A DNA stretch of 64,000 nucleotides from Rhodalgimonas zhirmunskyi (GTDB lineage Bacteria > Pseudomonadota > Alphaproteobacteria > Rhodobacterales > Rhodobacteraceae): NCBI GenBank assembly GCA_030848925.1, contig JANFFA010000001.1:1426001-1490000 (forward strand). The letters run 5' to 3'. The notes under the pieces were generated by a model. That model did not search any database. It was not told the DNA's origin and worked only from the letters and a program-made list of their open reading frames with translations. Within the stretch, counting starts at the first letter, position 1. The number at the start of each line of letters is the position of its first letter. A program made the position numbers and the translations under genes. This document shows positions 44,857 through 54,226 of this stretch, one piece after another.

Positions 44857-46035
44857 TCAGGGGCGTATCAGCGCCCCGACACCCGATACATCAGACACCT
44901 CGGCCAGCCTTGCGATACGAGCCAATTCGGCCTCGAGCCGGGACTGGCGACTGTCAGTCCAACGCACGCCGGGTTCGACCCATGTCTTTTCATGGACAAG
45001 CTGGCCGGTGGTGCGATCGGCGCGGGCTTCGATGCGGCCGATGAACCGATCGCCTTCGAGCAGCGGATAGACGTAATACCCCCAGCGCCGCTGCGCCGCG
45101 GGCACGAACATCTCGACCCGGTATTCGAAGCCGAACAGTTTTGACAGGCGGGTGCGATCCCGGATCACCGGATCGAAGGGGTTGAGGATACGCAAACGTC
45201 CGGTGGGCTTTTCCAACCCGGCAAGGCGCGCGTCGATATCGGGCATGGCGAGCGCCTTGATCAGGCTGCCGTCGGCGGCCTCGATTTCGACCGGAATCAG
45301 ATCGCCCTGCCCCGCGATCCAGTCCTTTACCTCGGCCGCGCTCATCGCTTCCCAAAAGCGCATGATCTCACCGGGGGTGCCGAAGCCCATCCGTTTGAGC
45401 GCCGCGCGGCAGAGCCAATCGCGCTGCGCCGCGTCGGGCAGGTCTTGCGCGCGCAACCCGGCGGGAAAGACGCGCTCTGACAGGTCATAGAACTTGGTGA
45501 AATTCACGCGGTGACAGGTGGCCAGCTCACCCGCATACCACATGTAATCGAGCGCCAGCTTGTGCGGCGGGCGGCGCCACATTTCGCGTTTGCCCTCGAT
45601 CTTGGTGTCGAAATCGTGGGTCGAAAGCGGGCCTTCCCGTTCAATACGCTCGCGTATCTTGGCGCGGCCTTCGGCATCGGGCATGCCCTTGAACCAGCCA
45701 GCCTTGCGAATTTGTTCCGCGCGTCGGTGGAACTGTCGCTGCCACATCGGCAGGAATTCCATCGGGATGACGCTGGCATCATGGGTGAAATGTTCGAACA
45801 CACCTCGCCCGCGCAGCAGCTTGCCCAACATCGGTTCGCGGTAATTCTGGTTGCGGGACCACAGGATATGATGGTGGGCACGGGAAATGACGCGGATCGT
45901 ATCAAGCTGTACGAAGCCCAGATCGTGGATCATCCGGGCAAGATCGAGCGGGCCGTGCGGCACCCCGGACAACCCTTGCGCCGAAAGCCAGAGCCAGCGG
46001 GCCTGCCGGTTCGGGATGCGCAGGGCGGGCGGCAT
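44857..46035 (-). CDS. YcaQ-like DNA crosslink glycosylase (HTH_42 family)
   Basis: 392 residues with the YcaQ/AlkZ layout: LGFVQLDTIRVI gives the catalytic Q-x-D motif (Gln43-Leu-Asp45), followed by RAHHHILWSR, EHFTHDASVIP, and winged-helix segments; the C-terminal GRLRILNPFDPVIRDRTRLSKLFGF is highly typical. Homologues remove alkylated bases and unhook interstrand crosslinks. Start at the ATG at 46035, overlapping the moaE stop by one base. Confidence 0.88.
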   Translation of the reverse strand: MPPALRIPNRQARWLWLSAQGLSGVPHGPLDLARMIHDLGFVQLDTIRVISRAHHHILWSRNQNYREPMLGKLLRGRGVFEHFTHDASVIPMEFLPMWQRQFHRRAEQIRKAGWFKGMPDAEGRAKIRERIEREGPLSTHDFDTKIEGKREMWRRPPHKLALDYMWYAGELATCHRVNFTKFYDLSERVFPAGLRAQDLPDAAQRDWLCRAALKRMGFGTPGEIMRFWEAMSAAEVKDWIAGQGDLIPVEIEAADGSLIKALAMPDIDARLAGLEKPTGRLRILNPFDPVIRDRTRLSKLFGFEYRVEMFVPAAQRRWGYYVYPLLEGDRFIGRIEARADRTTGQLVHEKTWVEPGVRWTDSRQSRLEAELARIARLAEVSDVSGVGALIRP

Positions 46036-46475
46036 CACCAGCGGCCCAGCGCGTCTTCGTCCTCGTCCTTGGCAGCGACCCATGCGGCGCCATCGGCGGT
46101 GTATTCCTTCTTCCAGAAGGGGGCGCGCGATTTGAGGTAATCCATAAGATACTGGGCGCCCTCAAAAGCATCGGCGCGGTGCGGCGCGGCGGTGGCGACC
46201 ATCATGATCATCTCACCGGGGCGAAGCGCGCCGTGACGGTGGATGACCAGCACATCGCCCAGCGAAAACCGCTCCTGTGCCTCGCGCGCATGGGCTTCGA
46301 GGGCGCGTTCGGTCATGCCGGGGTAATGCTCGATCTCCATCCGGTCGAGCGTACCATCGTCATCGCGCACGATGCCGGTAAAGGTGACGACCGCGCCCAT
46401 CGTGTGGTGGCCTTCGGCGAAGCGCCCGGCCTCGGCGCCGAAATCGAACGGCTCGGACTGGACGCGGACATCCAT
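46035..46475 (-). CDS. moaE: Molybdopterin synthase catalytic subunit
   Basis: 146 residues with MGAVVTFTGIVRD, MEIEHYPGMTERAL, VIHRHGALRPGE and the C-terminal KSRAPFWKKEY that holds the active-site Lys residues. It works with MoaD, encoded five bases upstream, to insert the dithiolene sulfurs. Operon order pgsA-moaD-moaE-ycaQ with one- to five-base junctions. Confidence 0.93.
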   Translation of the reverse strand: MDVRVQSEPFDFGAEAGRFAEGHHTMGAVVTFTGIVRDDDGTLDRMEIEHYPGMTERALEAHAREAQERFSLGDVLVIHRHGALRPGEMIMMVATAAPHRADAFEGAQYLMDYLKSRAPFWKKEYTADGAAWVAAKDEDEDALGRW

Positions 46476-46480
46476 GCGCC

Positions 46481-46726
46481 TCAGCCCCCTGTCATCGGCG
46501 GGAAGAAGGCCACTTCGCGCACGCCATCAAGCGGGGCGTCGAAATCCGACAAATCCTGATCGAGTGCCACGCGCAGGGCCGAAAGATCGGCAAAGGCGGC
46601 GGCGTAGCGCGGATCTCGGGCGCGCAACTCTTCGATCAGCTCGGTCACGGTGGTGGCCTCGGTCTCGACGGTTTCGCGCGCCTCACCGATGCGTTCACGC
46701 ACCCATGCGAAATAGAGAATCTGCAT
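46481..46726 (-). CDS. moaD: Molybdopterin synthase sulfur-carrier subunit
   Basis: 81-residue ubiquitin-like protein (MQILYFAWVRERIG..., VREVAFFPPMTGG) ending in the Gly-Gly that is thiocarboxylated. The ATG at 46726 overlaps the pgsA stop; a longer open frame upstream is a pgsA shadow. Confidence 0.92.
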   Translation of the reverse strand: MQILYFAWVRERIGEARETVETEATTVTELIEELRARDPRYAAAFADLSALRVALDQDLSDFDAPLDGVREVAFFPPMTGG

Positions 46727-47313
46727 CACTCGTCTTCCTTCAGGAACGGCAGCGCCTTGAGAAGATAATCGACCCCGGTCACCAATGTCAGGAAAGCGGC
46801 GATCCACAGAAGGGCCACGCCGGTGCGCGCCGCCCATTCCATGCCGATGAAGGCATGGTGATGCTCGAAAATCCCGCGCGAGAACAGCACGGCAATAGCG
46901 ACCATTTGTGCCGTGGTTTTCCACTTGGCCAGCTTGGTCACTTTCAGGGTGCCCGCCGTATCACCTAGGAATTCGCGTAGTCCGGATACGAACACTTCAC
47001 GGAACAGGATAACGGTGGCGGGCAGCACGATCCACGGCGTCCAACTGGATTCGGTGTAACCGACGAGGATCGTCAACGCGATCAGCACCATCGCCTTGTC
47101 GGCAATCGGGTCAAGCATCGTGCCGAGCTTGGTTTCCTGCTTCCAAAGCCGCGCAAGGTAGCCATCGAACCAATCGGTGATCGAAGCCCCGGCGAAAAGC
47201 AGCAGCGCCAGCCAATCCGCAAGCGGGCGCGAGAAATAGAGGAACATCACCGCCACCATGGGCGCGGCGAGCATACGCAGAAGCGTAAGGATATTGGGGA
47301 TCGTCCATTTCAT
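46726..47313 (-). CDS. pgsA: CDP-diacylglycerol-glycerol-3-phosphate 3-phosphatidyltransferase
   Basis: 195-residue inner-membrane enzyme with the CDP-alcohol phosphotransferase motif: Asp-Gly and Ala-Arg in FDGYLARLW, then Gly and two Asp in LGTMLDPIAD. Opens with the usual WTIPNILTLLRM. Makes phosphatidylglycerol phosphate. First gene of the moaD-moaE-ycaQ operon. Confidence 0.94.
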   Translation of the reverse strand: MKWTIPNILTLLRMLAAPMVAVMFLYFSRPLADWLALLLFAGASITDWFDGYLARLWKQETKLGTMLDPIADKAMVLIALTILVGYTESSWTPWIVLPATVILFREVFVSGLREFLGDTAGTLKVTKLAKWKTTAQMVAIAVLFSRGIFEHHHAFIGMEWAARTGVALLWIAAFLTLVTGVDYLLKALPFLKEDE

Positions 47314-47380
47314 CGCACTGGTTCTAGCCCCGATTTAAGTGAGGGGAAAGAGAAGAGCGCCGCGGACAGGGCCGCGCCGC

Positions 47381-47881
47381 TCAGGCCGAGCGAGAAAGCC
47401 GCTCTTCGAGCACTTCGAAGGGCACACCCGGGGCATCCTTGGCGCAGCGGATCACAAGCGAGGTCTTGACCGAGGCGACATTGTCGGCGGCGGTAAGCTG
47501 TTCAGTGAGGAAGCTCTGGAACGTCGAAAGATCGGGCGCCACGCATTTGAGGATGAAATCCACCTCGCCATTCAGCATGTGGCATTCGCGCACGAGCGGC
47601 CAGTTGCGGCAGCGCGCCTCGAAAGCGGAGAGGTCAGCCTCGGCCTGGCTTTGCAGGCCGACCATGGCGAACACCTGAACCTCGAAGCCCAGTTCGCGGC
47701 TGTCGACATCGGCGTGATAGCCGCGAATAAAGCCTTCCTCTTCAAGCGTGCGCACCCGGCGCAGGCAGGGCGGCGCGGAAATACCGACGCGCCGGGCCAG
47801 CTCGACATTCGTCATTCGCCCGTCTGCTTGAAGCTCGGCAAGGATCTTGCGGTCAATCGAGTCGAGGCGGGTTCCGGGCAT
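47381..47881 (-). CDS. Lrp/AsnC-family transcriptional regulator
   Basis: 166 residues: N-terminal HTH (LDSIDRKILAELQADGRMTNVELARRVGISAPPCLRRVRTLE) and a C-terminal RAM/ligand-binding domain (VFAMVGLQSQAE..., CHMLNGEVDFILKCVAPD). It is divergent from trxB across a 218-base region that is AT-rich at 47935-47980, where it probably binds. Effector is unknown. Confidence 0.92.
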   Translation of the reverse strand: MPGTRLDSIDRKILAELQADGRMTNVELARRVGISAPPCLRRVRTLEEEGFIRGYHADVDSRELGFEVQVFAMVGLQSQAEADLSAFEARCRNWPLVRECHMLNGEVDFILKCVAPDLSTFQSFLTEQLTAADNVASVKTSLVIRCAKDAPGVPFEVLEERLSRSA

Positions 47882-48099
47882 GTCATTCTCACTGGTTGGA
47901 ATTTGCGGAAGTTATAGCATCCTCCCTTCTGCGCGCAATAATATTTCACGCAACGGCAACATCATTAATTGATGGCCTCAGCGGGGGTTTTAACAAGGGC
48001 GAGGGCAGATTATATCGCGAAGCGACGATATGAATCACGACGATTATGTTAATTGGCGCTGCGCCCCATGGCGGGCCGGGCCTACAGGAGACGAGCGAG

Positions 48100-49050
48100 A
48101 TGGGCGAAACGCGTCACACCAAACTGCTGATCATCGGGTCCGGGCCCGCAGGATACACCGCCGGGGTTTATGCCAGCCGTGCCATGCTGGAGCCGCTTCT
48201 GGTGCAGGGGCTGGAACCGGGCGGGCAGTTGACCACCACGACCGAGGTCGAAAACTGGCCGGGTGAGAGCGAGATTCAGGGCCCTGAATTGATGGTGAAG
48301 ATGGAAGCACACGCGCGTGCCATGGGCACCGAGATCGTGAGCGACATCATCACCGAACTGGACCTCAGGAACCGGCCCTTCACCGCCAAGGGCGACAGTG
48401 GCACGACCTATACTTGCGATGCCGTGGTCTTGGCCACCGGCGCGCGGGCCAAATGGCTTGGTCTGCCCAGCGAGGAGAAGTTCAAGGGCTTTGGCGTTTC
48501 GGCCTGTGCGACCTGTGACGGGTTCTTCTATCGCGGTCAGGAGATCGTGGTGGTGGGCGGTGGCAACACCGCCGTGGAAGAGGCGCTGTTCCTGACCAAC
48601 TTCGCCAGCAAAGTGACGCTGATCCATCGCCGCGACGAGCTTCGCGCCGAGCGGATCCTGATCGACCGGTTGATGAAGAACGAAAAGATCGTGCCGCTTT
48701 GGCATCACACACTCGAAGAGGTTGTGGGCGACGAGCAGCCGCTGGGCGTGACCGGCGTGCGCGCAAAGCATGTCGAAACCGGCGAGATCACCGAGATTCC
48801 GGCCAAGGGCGTGTTCATCGCCATCGGCCACGCCCCGGCGAACGAGTTGGTGAAAGATGTGCTCGAGACCCACATGGGCGGCTATGTCGTGACCAAGCCC
48901 GACAGCACCGAAACCTCGATCCCGGGCGTGTTCGCCGCGGGTGACCTGACCGATCACAAGTATCGGCAGGCCGTGACCAGCGCCGGGATGGGCTGCATGG
49001 CCGCGTTGGAAGCCGAACGTTGGCTGGCCGAACAGGGGATGGCGGAGTAA
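48100..49050 (+). CDS. trxB: Thioredoxin-disulfide reductase
   Basis: 316 residues with the FAD site [18 protein letters not shown], redox motif C136-A-T-C139, NADPH loop [13 protein letters not shown] and C-terminal [21 protein letters not shown]. Start at the ATG at 48100, ten bases after AGGAG; an in-frame start 54 bases upstream lacks a ribosome site. Reduces thioredoxin using NADPH. Confidence 0.95.
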   Translation: MGETRHTKLLIIGSGPAGYTAGVYASRAMLEPLLVQGLEPGGQLTTTTEVENWPGESEIQGPELMVKMEAHARAMGTEIVSDIITELDLRNRPFTAKGDSGTTYTCDAVVLATGARAKWLGLPSEEKFKGFGVSACATCDGFFYRGQEIVVVGGGNTAVEEALFLTNFASKVTLIHRRDELRAERILIDRLMKNEKIVPLWHHTLEEVVGDEQPLGVTGVRAKHVETGEITEIPAKGVFIAIGHAPANELVKDVLETHMGGYVVTKPDSTETSIPGVFAAGDLTDHKYRQAVTSAGMGCMAALEAERWLAEQGMAE

Positions 49051-49078
49051 CCCGCTGACCCTGTGTTGACCGATCAAA

Positions 49079-49120
49079 ATCAAAGGGCCGGGGCGGTGTG
49101 GATCGCCCCGGCCCTTTGAT
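49079..49120 (+). terminator. Strong hairpin after trxB
   Basis: Perfect 17-bp arms (left arm ends GGGCCGGGGCG, right arm begins CGCCCCGGCCC) around an 8-base loop, 28 bases after the stop. It lacks a T tract, so termination strength is uncertain; it may also protect the mRNA end. Confidence 0.65.
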
Positions 49121-49318
49121 GTTCGCCCTGCCCTGCTTGACCCAGATTTGCCCCAAATGCCTTGGTTCCGCCGATGTCGGCGCACCCACCCCATGGCCGA
49201 AGTTGAGCGTTGCACCTCTGCGACTTGGCAAAAAAACGCCGATTGTAGCGAGATTTTCCTTTCAAAACGGGGGGAGGATATGCAATGCGTTCATCCGTGA
49301 ACACACTTTGAGTCGCCG

Positions 49319-51400
49319 ATGAACATGCCAGCCGAGATAAAACCTGCCCTGCCGGAGGAAGATCAACTCTTCCGCCTGTTGCGACAGCTCGACCTGGCAC
49401 CAGAGGCCTCGCAGCGTGTCACGGCGGCGGCCTTGGGCATTTCACTGGGCCGTCTCAATGCGCAGTTACGCGCGGTGGCCGATGCGGGCCTGATCAGGAT
49501 AAGTGAACGTGAAGGGCCGGACCGGCGCGCGCGCTTCGCCTATGCCCTGACGACCCGCGGTGCCACCACGAAAATGCGCCTAACCGATCGTTTTCTTGCC
49601 CGTAAACTGGCCGAATACGATGCCCTTCACGCCGAACTAACCGGCACGGCCAGTGGCCTTGTTCCCTTGAAGCACAGGACAGAACTTATGCAAAATAACC
49701 TTGCCCCCATCCCCGAGCTTTACGTCTCGTACGAAAGTGCGCAAAAGCTGAAGGTCGAAGCGGCCGATCTGGTCAGCCATGACCTGACCCCGCGCCAGAT
49801 CTGCGATCTGGAGCTTTTGATGAACGGTGGGTTCAACCCGCTCAAGGGCTTCCTCACCGAAGAGGATTACAATGGCGTCGTAGAAAACATGCGCTTGGCC
49901 GACGGCGCGCTCTGGCCGATCCCGATCAATCTGGACGTGAGCGAAGATTTCGCCGCGAGCCTTGAGATCGGTCAGGACATCGCATTGCGCGATCAGGAAG
50001 GCGTGATCCTCGCCACCATGACCGTGACCGACCGCTGGGTTCCTAACAAAGCCCGCGAAGCCGAGAAGGTGTTTGGCGCAGATGACGATGCGCACCCGGC
50101 CGTGAACTACCTGCACAACACCGCTGGCAAGGTTTACCTCGGTGGCCCCGTCACCGGTATCCAGCAGCCTGTTCACTATGACTTCCGCGCCCGCCGCGAC
50201 ACGCCCAACGAATTGCGCGCCTATTTCCGCAAGCTGGGCTGGCGTCGTGTTGTCGCGTTCCAGACGCGTAACCCGCTGCACCGCGCACACCAGGAACTGA
50301 CCTTCCGCGCGGCGAAAGAAGCGCAGGCCAACCTGCTGATCCACCCGATCGTCGGCATGACCAAGCCGGGCGACGTCGATCACTTCACCCGCGTGCGCTG
50401 CTACGAAGCCGTGCTGGACAAGTACCCCCAGTCGACCACCACGATGAGCCTGCTGAACCTTGCCATGCGTATGGCTGGCCCGCGCGAAGCGGTCTGGCAT
50501 GGCCTGATCCGCAAGAACCACGGCTGCACCCACTTCATCGTTGGCCGTGACCACGCTGGCCCGGGCAAGAACAGCGCAGGCGAAGATTTCTATGGCGCCT
50601 ATGACGCACAGGAACTGTTCCGCGAGCACGAAGCCGAAATGGGCATCGAAATGGTGGACTTCAAACACATGGTTTGGGTTCAGGAGCGCGCACAATACGA
50701 ACCGATGGACGAGATCGAAGACAAGGATGACGTGACCATCCTCAACATCTCGGGCACCGAACTGCGCCGCCGCCTTGCCGAAGGGCTTGAGATCCCTGAG
50801 TGGTTCTCGTTCCCCGAAGTCGTGCAGGAACTGCGCAAGACCAAGCCGCCGCGTTCGAAGCAGGGCTTCACCGTCTTCTTCACCGGTTTCTCGGGTTCGG
50901 GCAAATCGACCATTGCCAACGCATTGATGGTCAAGCTGATGGAAATGGGTGGCCGTCCGGTTACGCTTCTGGATGGGGACATCGTGCGCAAGAACCTCAG
51001 CTCCGAGCTGGGTTTCTCGAAAGAGCACCGTGACCTCAACATCCGCCGCATCGGCTATGTCGCGAGCGAGATTACCAAGAACGGCGGTATCGCCATCTGT
51101 GCCCCGATCGCACCCTACGCGACGACCCGTCGCGCTGTGCGCGAAGACATCGAGCAGTTCGGCGCCTTCGTCGAAGTGCACGTGGCGACCACGATCGAAG
51201 AGTGTGAACGGCGTGACCGCAAGGGCCTCTACAAGCTGGCGCGGGAAGGCAAGATCAAGGAATTCACGGGTATTTCCGACCCCTACGATGTGCCGCAGAA
51301 CCCCGAGTTGAGCGTTGAGACCGAGAATGTCGACGTCGACAACTGTGCGCATCAGGTGATCCTGAAGCTCGAATCGATGGGCCTGATCGCAGGTTCGTAA
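49319..51400 (+). CDS. MarR-EPS-like winged helix fused to ATP sulfurylase/APS kinase
   Basis: 693 residues. Residues 124-510 are a homo-oligomeric ATP sulfurylase (QTRNPLHRAHQEL at 315, GRDHAGPG at 409), and 510-693 an APS kinase (P-loop GFSGSGKST at 523, then LDGDIVRKNL). Together they make PAPS or APS from sulfate. Family Sat-CysC proteins normally begin near MQNNLAPIPELYVS, here Met124. Residues 12-108 instead match the EPS-associated MarR-type winged helix (LFRLLRQLDLAPEASQRVTAAALGISLGRLNAQL..., LTDRFLARKLAEYDAL). An internal ATG at 49688 with AGGA eight bases upstream may also start a free Sat-CysC. Confidence 0.9.
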   Translation: MNMPAEIKPALPEEDQLFRLLRQLDLAPEASQRVTAAALGISLGRLNAQLRAVADAGLIRISEREGPDRRARFAYALTTRGATTKMRLTDRFLARKLAEYDALHAELTGTASGLVPLKHRTELMQNNLAPIPELYVSYESAQKLKVEAADLVSHDLTPRQICDLELLMNGGFNPLKGFLTEEDYNGVVENMRLADGALWPIPINLDVSEDFAASLEIGQDIALRDQEGVILATMTVTDRWVPNKAREAEKVFGADDDAHPAVNYLHNTAGKVYLGGPVTGIQQPVHYDFRARRDTPNELRAYFRKLGWRRVVAFQTRNPLHRAHQELTFRAAKEAQANLLIHPIVGMTKPGDVDHFTRVRCYEAVLDKYPQSTTTMSLLNLAMRMAGPREAVWHGLIRKNHGCTHFIVGRDHAGPGKNSAGEDFYGAYDAQELFREHEAEMGIEMVDFKHMVWVQERAQYEPMDEIEDKDDVTILNISGTELRRRLAEGLEIPEWFSFPEVVQELRKTKPPRSKQGFTVFFTGFSGSGKSTIANALMVKLMEMGGRPVTLLDGDIVRKNLSSELGFSKEHRDLNIRRIGYVASEITKNGGIAICAPIAPYATTRRAVREDIEQFGAFVEVHVATTIEECERRDRKGLYKLAREGKIKEFTGISDPYDVPQNPELSVETENVDVDNCAHQVILKLESMGLIAGS

Positions 51401-51423
51401 GCTGATCGCGATATAGAACTCAG

Positions 51424-51454
51424 AGGCCGGCCCTTAATCGGGGCCGGCCTTTTT
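51424..51454 (+). terminator. Rho-independent terminator after Sat-CysC
   Basis: Perfect 10-bp arms AGGCCGGCCC / GGGCCGGCCT, 7-base loop, followed directly by TTTT. Twenty-three bases after the stop. Confidence 0.92.
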
Positions 51455-51500
51455 CATTGTCGATTTGGATACAGCCCGAAAACGCCGGGGCCAGAGGCGA

Positions 51501-52469
51501 CTAGGGGCGCGGGGTCTCGCCCGACAGAAGGCTGCGATAGACCGGCATATCGAGATTACCGCCAGACAGCACCACGCCGACACGGCGGCCAGTGTTGCGC
51601 TCTTTTTCCTGCATCGCCAGCGCCAGCGCGGCGGCCCCTGCCCCTTCGGCAATGTTGTGCGTGGCGGTATAGAACAGGCGGATGGCCGCGGCGATTTCGT
51701 CATCACTGACGGCGCCGATGCGCGCTGCTTTGCGTGAATAGATGTCGAAGGCTGCTTGAACCGGGACGCGCACGGCCATGCCATCGGCGAAGGTGTCGGC
51801 GGAATTGGTTTCCACCAGATGCCCCGCCTCGACCGACAATTTCGCCCCAGCCGCGCCCTCGGCCACGACGCCGACGATCTCCGTATCAAATCCAAGCGCA
51901 TCACGCGCCGCGATGGTGCCGCACAGCCCCGAGCCGCAGCCAATCGGCACGTAGACCACATCGAGATCGGGCCATGCGCTGAACAGCTCATACCCATAGG
52001 TCGCCACACCACGCACCAGTTCCTTGTGAAAGGGTGGCACGGGAAAGAGCGGCTCGGTTTCGGCGATGCGCATCGCTTCTTCGCGGGCTTCGTCGAAATC
52101 GTCGCCATGCTCGATCAACTCGGCGCCATAGGCGCGCATCGCGGCGTTCTTTTCGACGGAGTTGCCGCGCGGCACCAGAACCTTAGCGCGCAGACCGCGT
52201 TCGGTGGCGGCGCGGGCTTGGGATTGGCCATGGTTGCCCCGCGTGGCAGTGACGATGCCCTGCATGTCGGGGTGGGTGCGGGTGAGCCAATCCATGAACG
52301 TAACCCCGCCGCGCACCTTGAAGGCGCCGGTGGGGGCGTGGTTCTCATGCTTGACGACGACGGTTGCCCCCAACGCTTCGCCCAGCAATGGCCAGTCGAG
52401 TGCGGGGGTGGGCGGAACGCTGCGCGAAACCAGCGCGTGGGCGGCTTCGAGGTCCTGGATTGTGAACAT
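51501..52469 (-). CDS. PLP-dependent serine/threonine dehydratase-like protein
   Basis: 322 residues, fold type II. PLP Lys in PTGAFKVRGG, then TATRGNHGQSQA and the phosphate loop IGCGSGLCGT; C-terminal VVLSGGNLDMP. This matches the threonine dehydratase/serine racemase group without a C-terminal ACT domain, so it is of the catabolic type. Start at the ATG at 52469. The exact substrate is not certain. Confidence 0.88.
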   Translation of the reverse strand: MFTIQDLEAAHALVSRSVPPTPALDWPLLGEALGATVVVKHENHAPTGAFKVRGGVTFMDWLTRTHPDMQGIVTATRGNHGQSQARAATERGLRAKVLVPRGNSVEKNAAMRAYGAELIEHGDDFDEAREEAMRIAETEPLFPVPPFHKELVRGVATYGYELFSAWPDLDVVYVPIGCGSGLCGTIAARDALGFDTEIVGVVAEGAAGAKLSVEAGHLVETNSADTFADGMAVRVPVQAAFDIYSRKAARIGAVSDDEIAAAIRLFYTATHNIAEGAGAAALALAMQEKERNTGRRVGVVLSGGNLDMPVYRSLLSGETPRP

Positions 52470-52557
52470 GGGGGATCCTGCGTCTTGTCTCACCAAAGAT
52501 CAGACCAAGAGTGGCAGGAGTGTCAGGCGGGGTAAACCCCCGCCCTATTCAGAAAGC

Positions 52558-52788
52558 TCAGTGCACCGTGACCGGTGCCAGATCGTTTTGCCGGGCCAGT
52601 ACAAAAGCCATCGCCCGATCGCGCACCAGCGCGAGTTGCATGCCGTCTTCGGCACGGTGCACGGCATAGAGGCTTTCCACCCCCTGCACTTCGTCGCGCA
52701 CCTCTTGCGGCAGGTCTTTCACCGCCACTTTGCGCACGTAAACGATCCGGTTTTCGTCAGCGGCGCCAAAATCAAACTTCGTATCCAT
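52558..52788 (-). CDS. DUF1150 family protein
   Basis: 76 residues matching the alphaproteobacterial DUF1150 family (FGAADENRIVYVRKVAVKDL..., YAVHRAEDGMQLALVRDRAMAF). It lies three bases after an Hsp20 gene, the usual position of this family. Function unknown; co-regulation with the heat-shock gene is implied. Confidence 0.85.
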   Translation of the reverse strand: MDTKFDFGAADENRIVYVRKVAVKDLPQEVRDEVQGVESLYAVHRAEDGMQLALVRDRAMAFVLARQNDLAPVTVH

Positions 52789-52791
52789 GAC

Positions 52792-53205
52792 TTACCCTTT
52801 CCTGATATTGATCCGCTGCACTACCGCCTCGGGCGCGGCCCGGGTCAGATCAACATGCAGCAAACCGTTTTCCATGATCGCTTCACCCACCTCGACCCCA
52901 TCGGCCAAGACAAAGCTGCGCTGGAACTGCCGCGCGGCGATGCCACGGTGCAGGAAGATGCGCCCTTCGTATTCGTCCGATTGGCGACCACGGATCACCA
53001 GTTGACGATCCTCAAGCGTGATCGAGAGATCGTTTTCGGCGAACCCGGCCACAGCCAGCGTGATGCGATAGGAGTTTTGCGAGGTCTGTTCTATATTGAA
53101 GGGCGGGTAGCCTTCGTTGCCGGATTTGGCATTGCGTTCAAGAAGGCGCTCCAGATCTTCGAAGCCAAGCATGTAGGGGTGTGACCCCAGAGAGAGTTTT
53201 GTCAT
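52792..53205 (-). CDS. Hsp20/alpha-crystallin family small heat-shock protein
   Basis: 137 residues with the alpha-crystallin domain from about residue 37: YPPFNIEQTSQNSYRITLAVAGF, ITLEDRQLVIRG, and FLHRGIAARQFQRSF, then GLLHVDLTR. An I-x-I-like tail (RINIRKG) follows for oligomer contacts. Cytoplasmic holdase chaperone. Start at the ATG at 53205; a CTTG...CCCATAT element upstream fits alphaproteobacterial heat-shock control. Confidence 0.92.
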   Translation of the reverse strand: MTKLSLGSHPYMLGFEDLERLLERNAKSGNEGYPPFNIEQTSQNSYRITLAVAGFAENDLSITLEDRQLVIRGRQSDEYEGRIFLHRGIAARQFQRSFVLADGVEVGEAIMENGLLHVDLTRAAPEAVVQRINIRKG

Positions 53206-53276
53206 CGACACGGCCCTTATCAGGTTCAAGCGACAGTGTTATGCGGCCCCGTCAGCGGCAGCCGCGTCTTGTCAAA

Positions 53277-53305
53277 ATATGGGGCGGCAAGGCCGCTTGC
53301 GCAAG
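53277..53305 (-). promoter_or_regulatory. Candidate sigma-32 heat-shock promoter for hsp20
   Basis: On the minus strand CTTGCG (53305-53300), 15 bases, then CCCCATAT (53284-53277). This fits the alphaproteobacterial heat-shock consensus CTTG-N17/18-CYTATNT with one mismatch. It leaves a leader of about 65 bases before the hsp20 start. Confidence 0.5.
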
Positions 53306-53421
53306 AGAATGATGCGAATGCGAGGCAAGGCTTTGAGATTCCGGGCTGAACGCCTATCTTACAGCAGGGGATCAGACCGGAGAATCATCCGGGAAACAAC
53401 AACTTCGGGGAAATTGCCACG

Positions 53422-53646
53422 ATGAACGCGCCTTCCGATATCTCGATGAAGACCGATGATGTTCTGCGGGTGGAGTTGGAGGTGTTTCGCCGCGAGCATC
53501 GAGACCTTGATGAAGCCATCGAAGCGCTGGTGGATCGCGGAACGGCGGACCAGCTGACGATCAAGCGGCTGAAGAAACAAAAGCTGGCTCTGAAGGACAA
53601 GATTGCCCTGATCGAAGATCGCCTGACGCCCGATATCATTGCCTGA
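53422..53646 (+). CDS. DUF465/YdcH-like small protein
   Basis: 74 residues, nearly all helical, matching the DUF465 family (FRREHRDLDEAIEALVDRG, IKRLKKQKLALKDKIALIED). No function is established for the family. Lies 91 bases before purE on the same strand. Confidence 0.85.
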   Translation: MNAPSDISMKTDDVLRVELEVFRREHRDLDEAIEALVDRGTADQLTIKRLKKQKLALKDKIALIEDRLTPDIIA

Positions 53647-53737
53647 TATCCTTGGCTGATGGGCGCATTGCACAGACCCGTGAATTGCCTATAGTGCGGC
53701 CTTCCTGAAATCCCTTCCAAAACCTTGGGGACATATC

Positions 53738-54226
53738 ATGAGCGATGTGAAAGTCGGTATCATCATGGGCAGCCAGAGCGACTGGCCCACGATGAAAGAG
53801 GCCGCGGATATTCTCGATGAACTGGGCGTGGCCTACGAAGCCAAGATCGTCTCGGCGCATCGCACGCCCGACCGGCTTTGGGAGTATGGCAAGAGTGCCG
53901 TGGCGCGTGGGCTGCACGTGATCATCGCAGGCGCGGGCGGGGCGGCGCACCTGCCGGGCATGATGGCATCGAAAACACGGGTGCCGGTGATCGGCGTGCC
54001 GGTGCAGACGCGGGCGCTTTCGGGTGTCGACAGCCTTTATTCCATCGTGCAGATGCCCAAGGGTTTCCCGGTGGCGACAATGGCGATCGGATCGGCGGGC
54101 GCGGCCAACGCGGGGCTGATGGCGGCGGGTATCCTTGCGATATCGGACGCGGAATTGGCACAGCGCTTGGACGCTTGGCGCGAGGCGCTTTCGGCCTCGA
54201 TCCCCGAGGAGCCAAGCGATGACTGA
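53738..54226 (+). CDS. purE: N5-carboxyaminoimidazole ribonucleotide mutase
   Basis: 162 residues with the family signature [25 protein letters not shown] (catalytic His) and [12 protein letters not shown]. With PurK, encoded next and overlapping by eight bases, it performs the two-step carboxylation of AIR in purine synthesis. Confidence 0.95.
   Translation: MSDVKVGIIMGSQSDWPTMKEAADILDELGVAYEAKIVSAHRTPDRLWEYGKSAVARGLHVIIAGAGGAAHLPGMMASKTRVPVIGVPVQTRALSGVDSLYSIVQMPKGFPVATMAIGSAGAANAGLMAAGILAISDAELAQRLDAWREALSASIPEEPSDD

Noticed and set aside
49637-51352. 571-codon open frame antisense to the Sat-CysC gene
   Set aside because: Opposite a gene with intact catalytic motifs on the plus strand; no recognisable domain.
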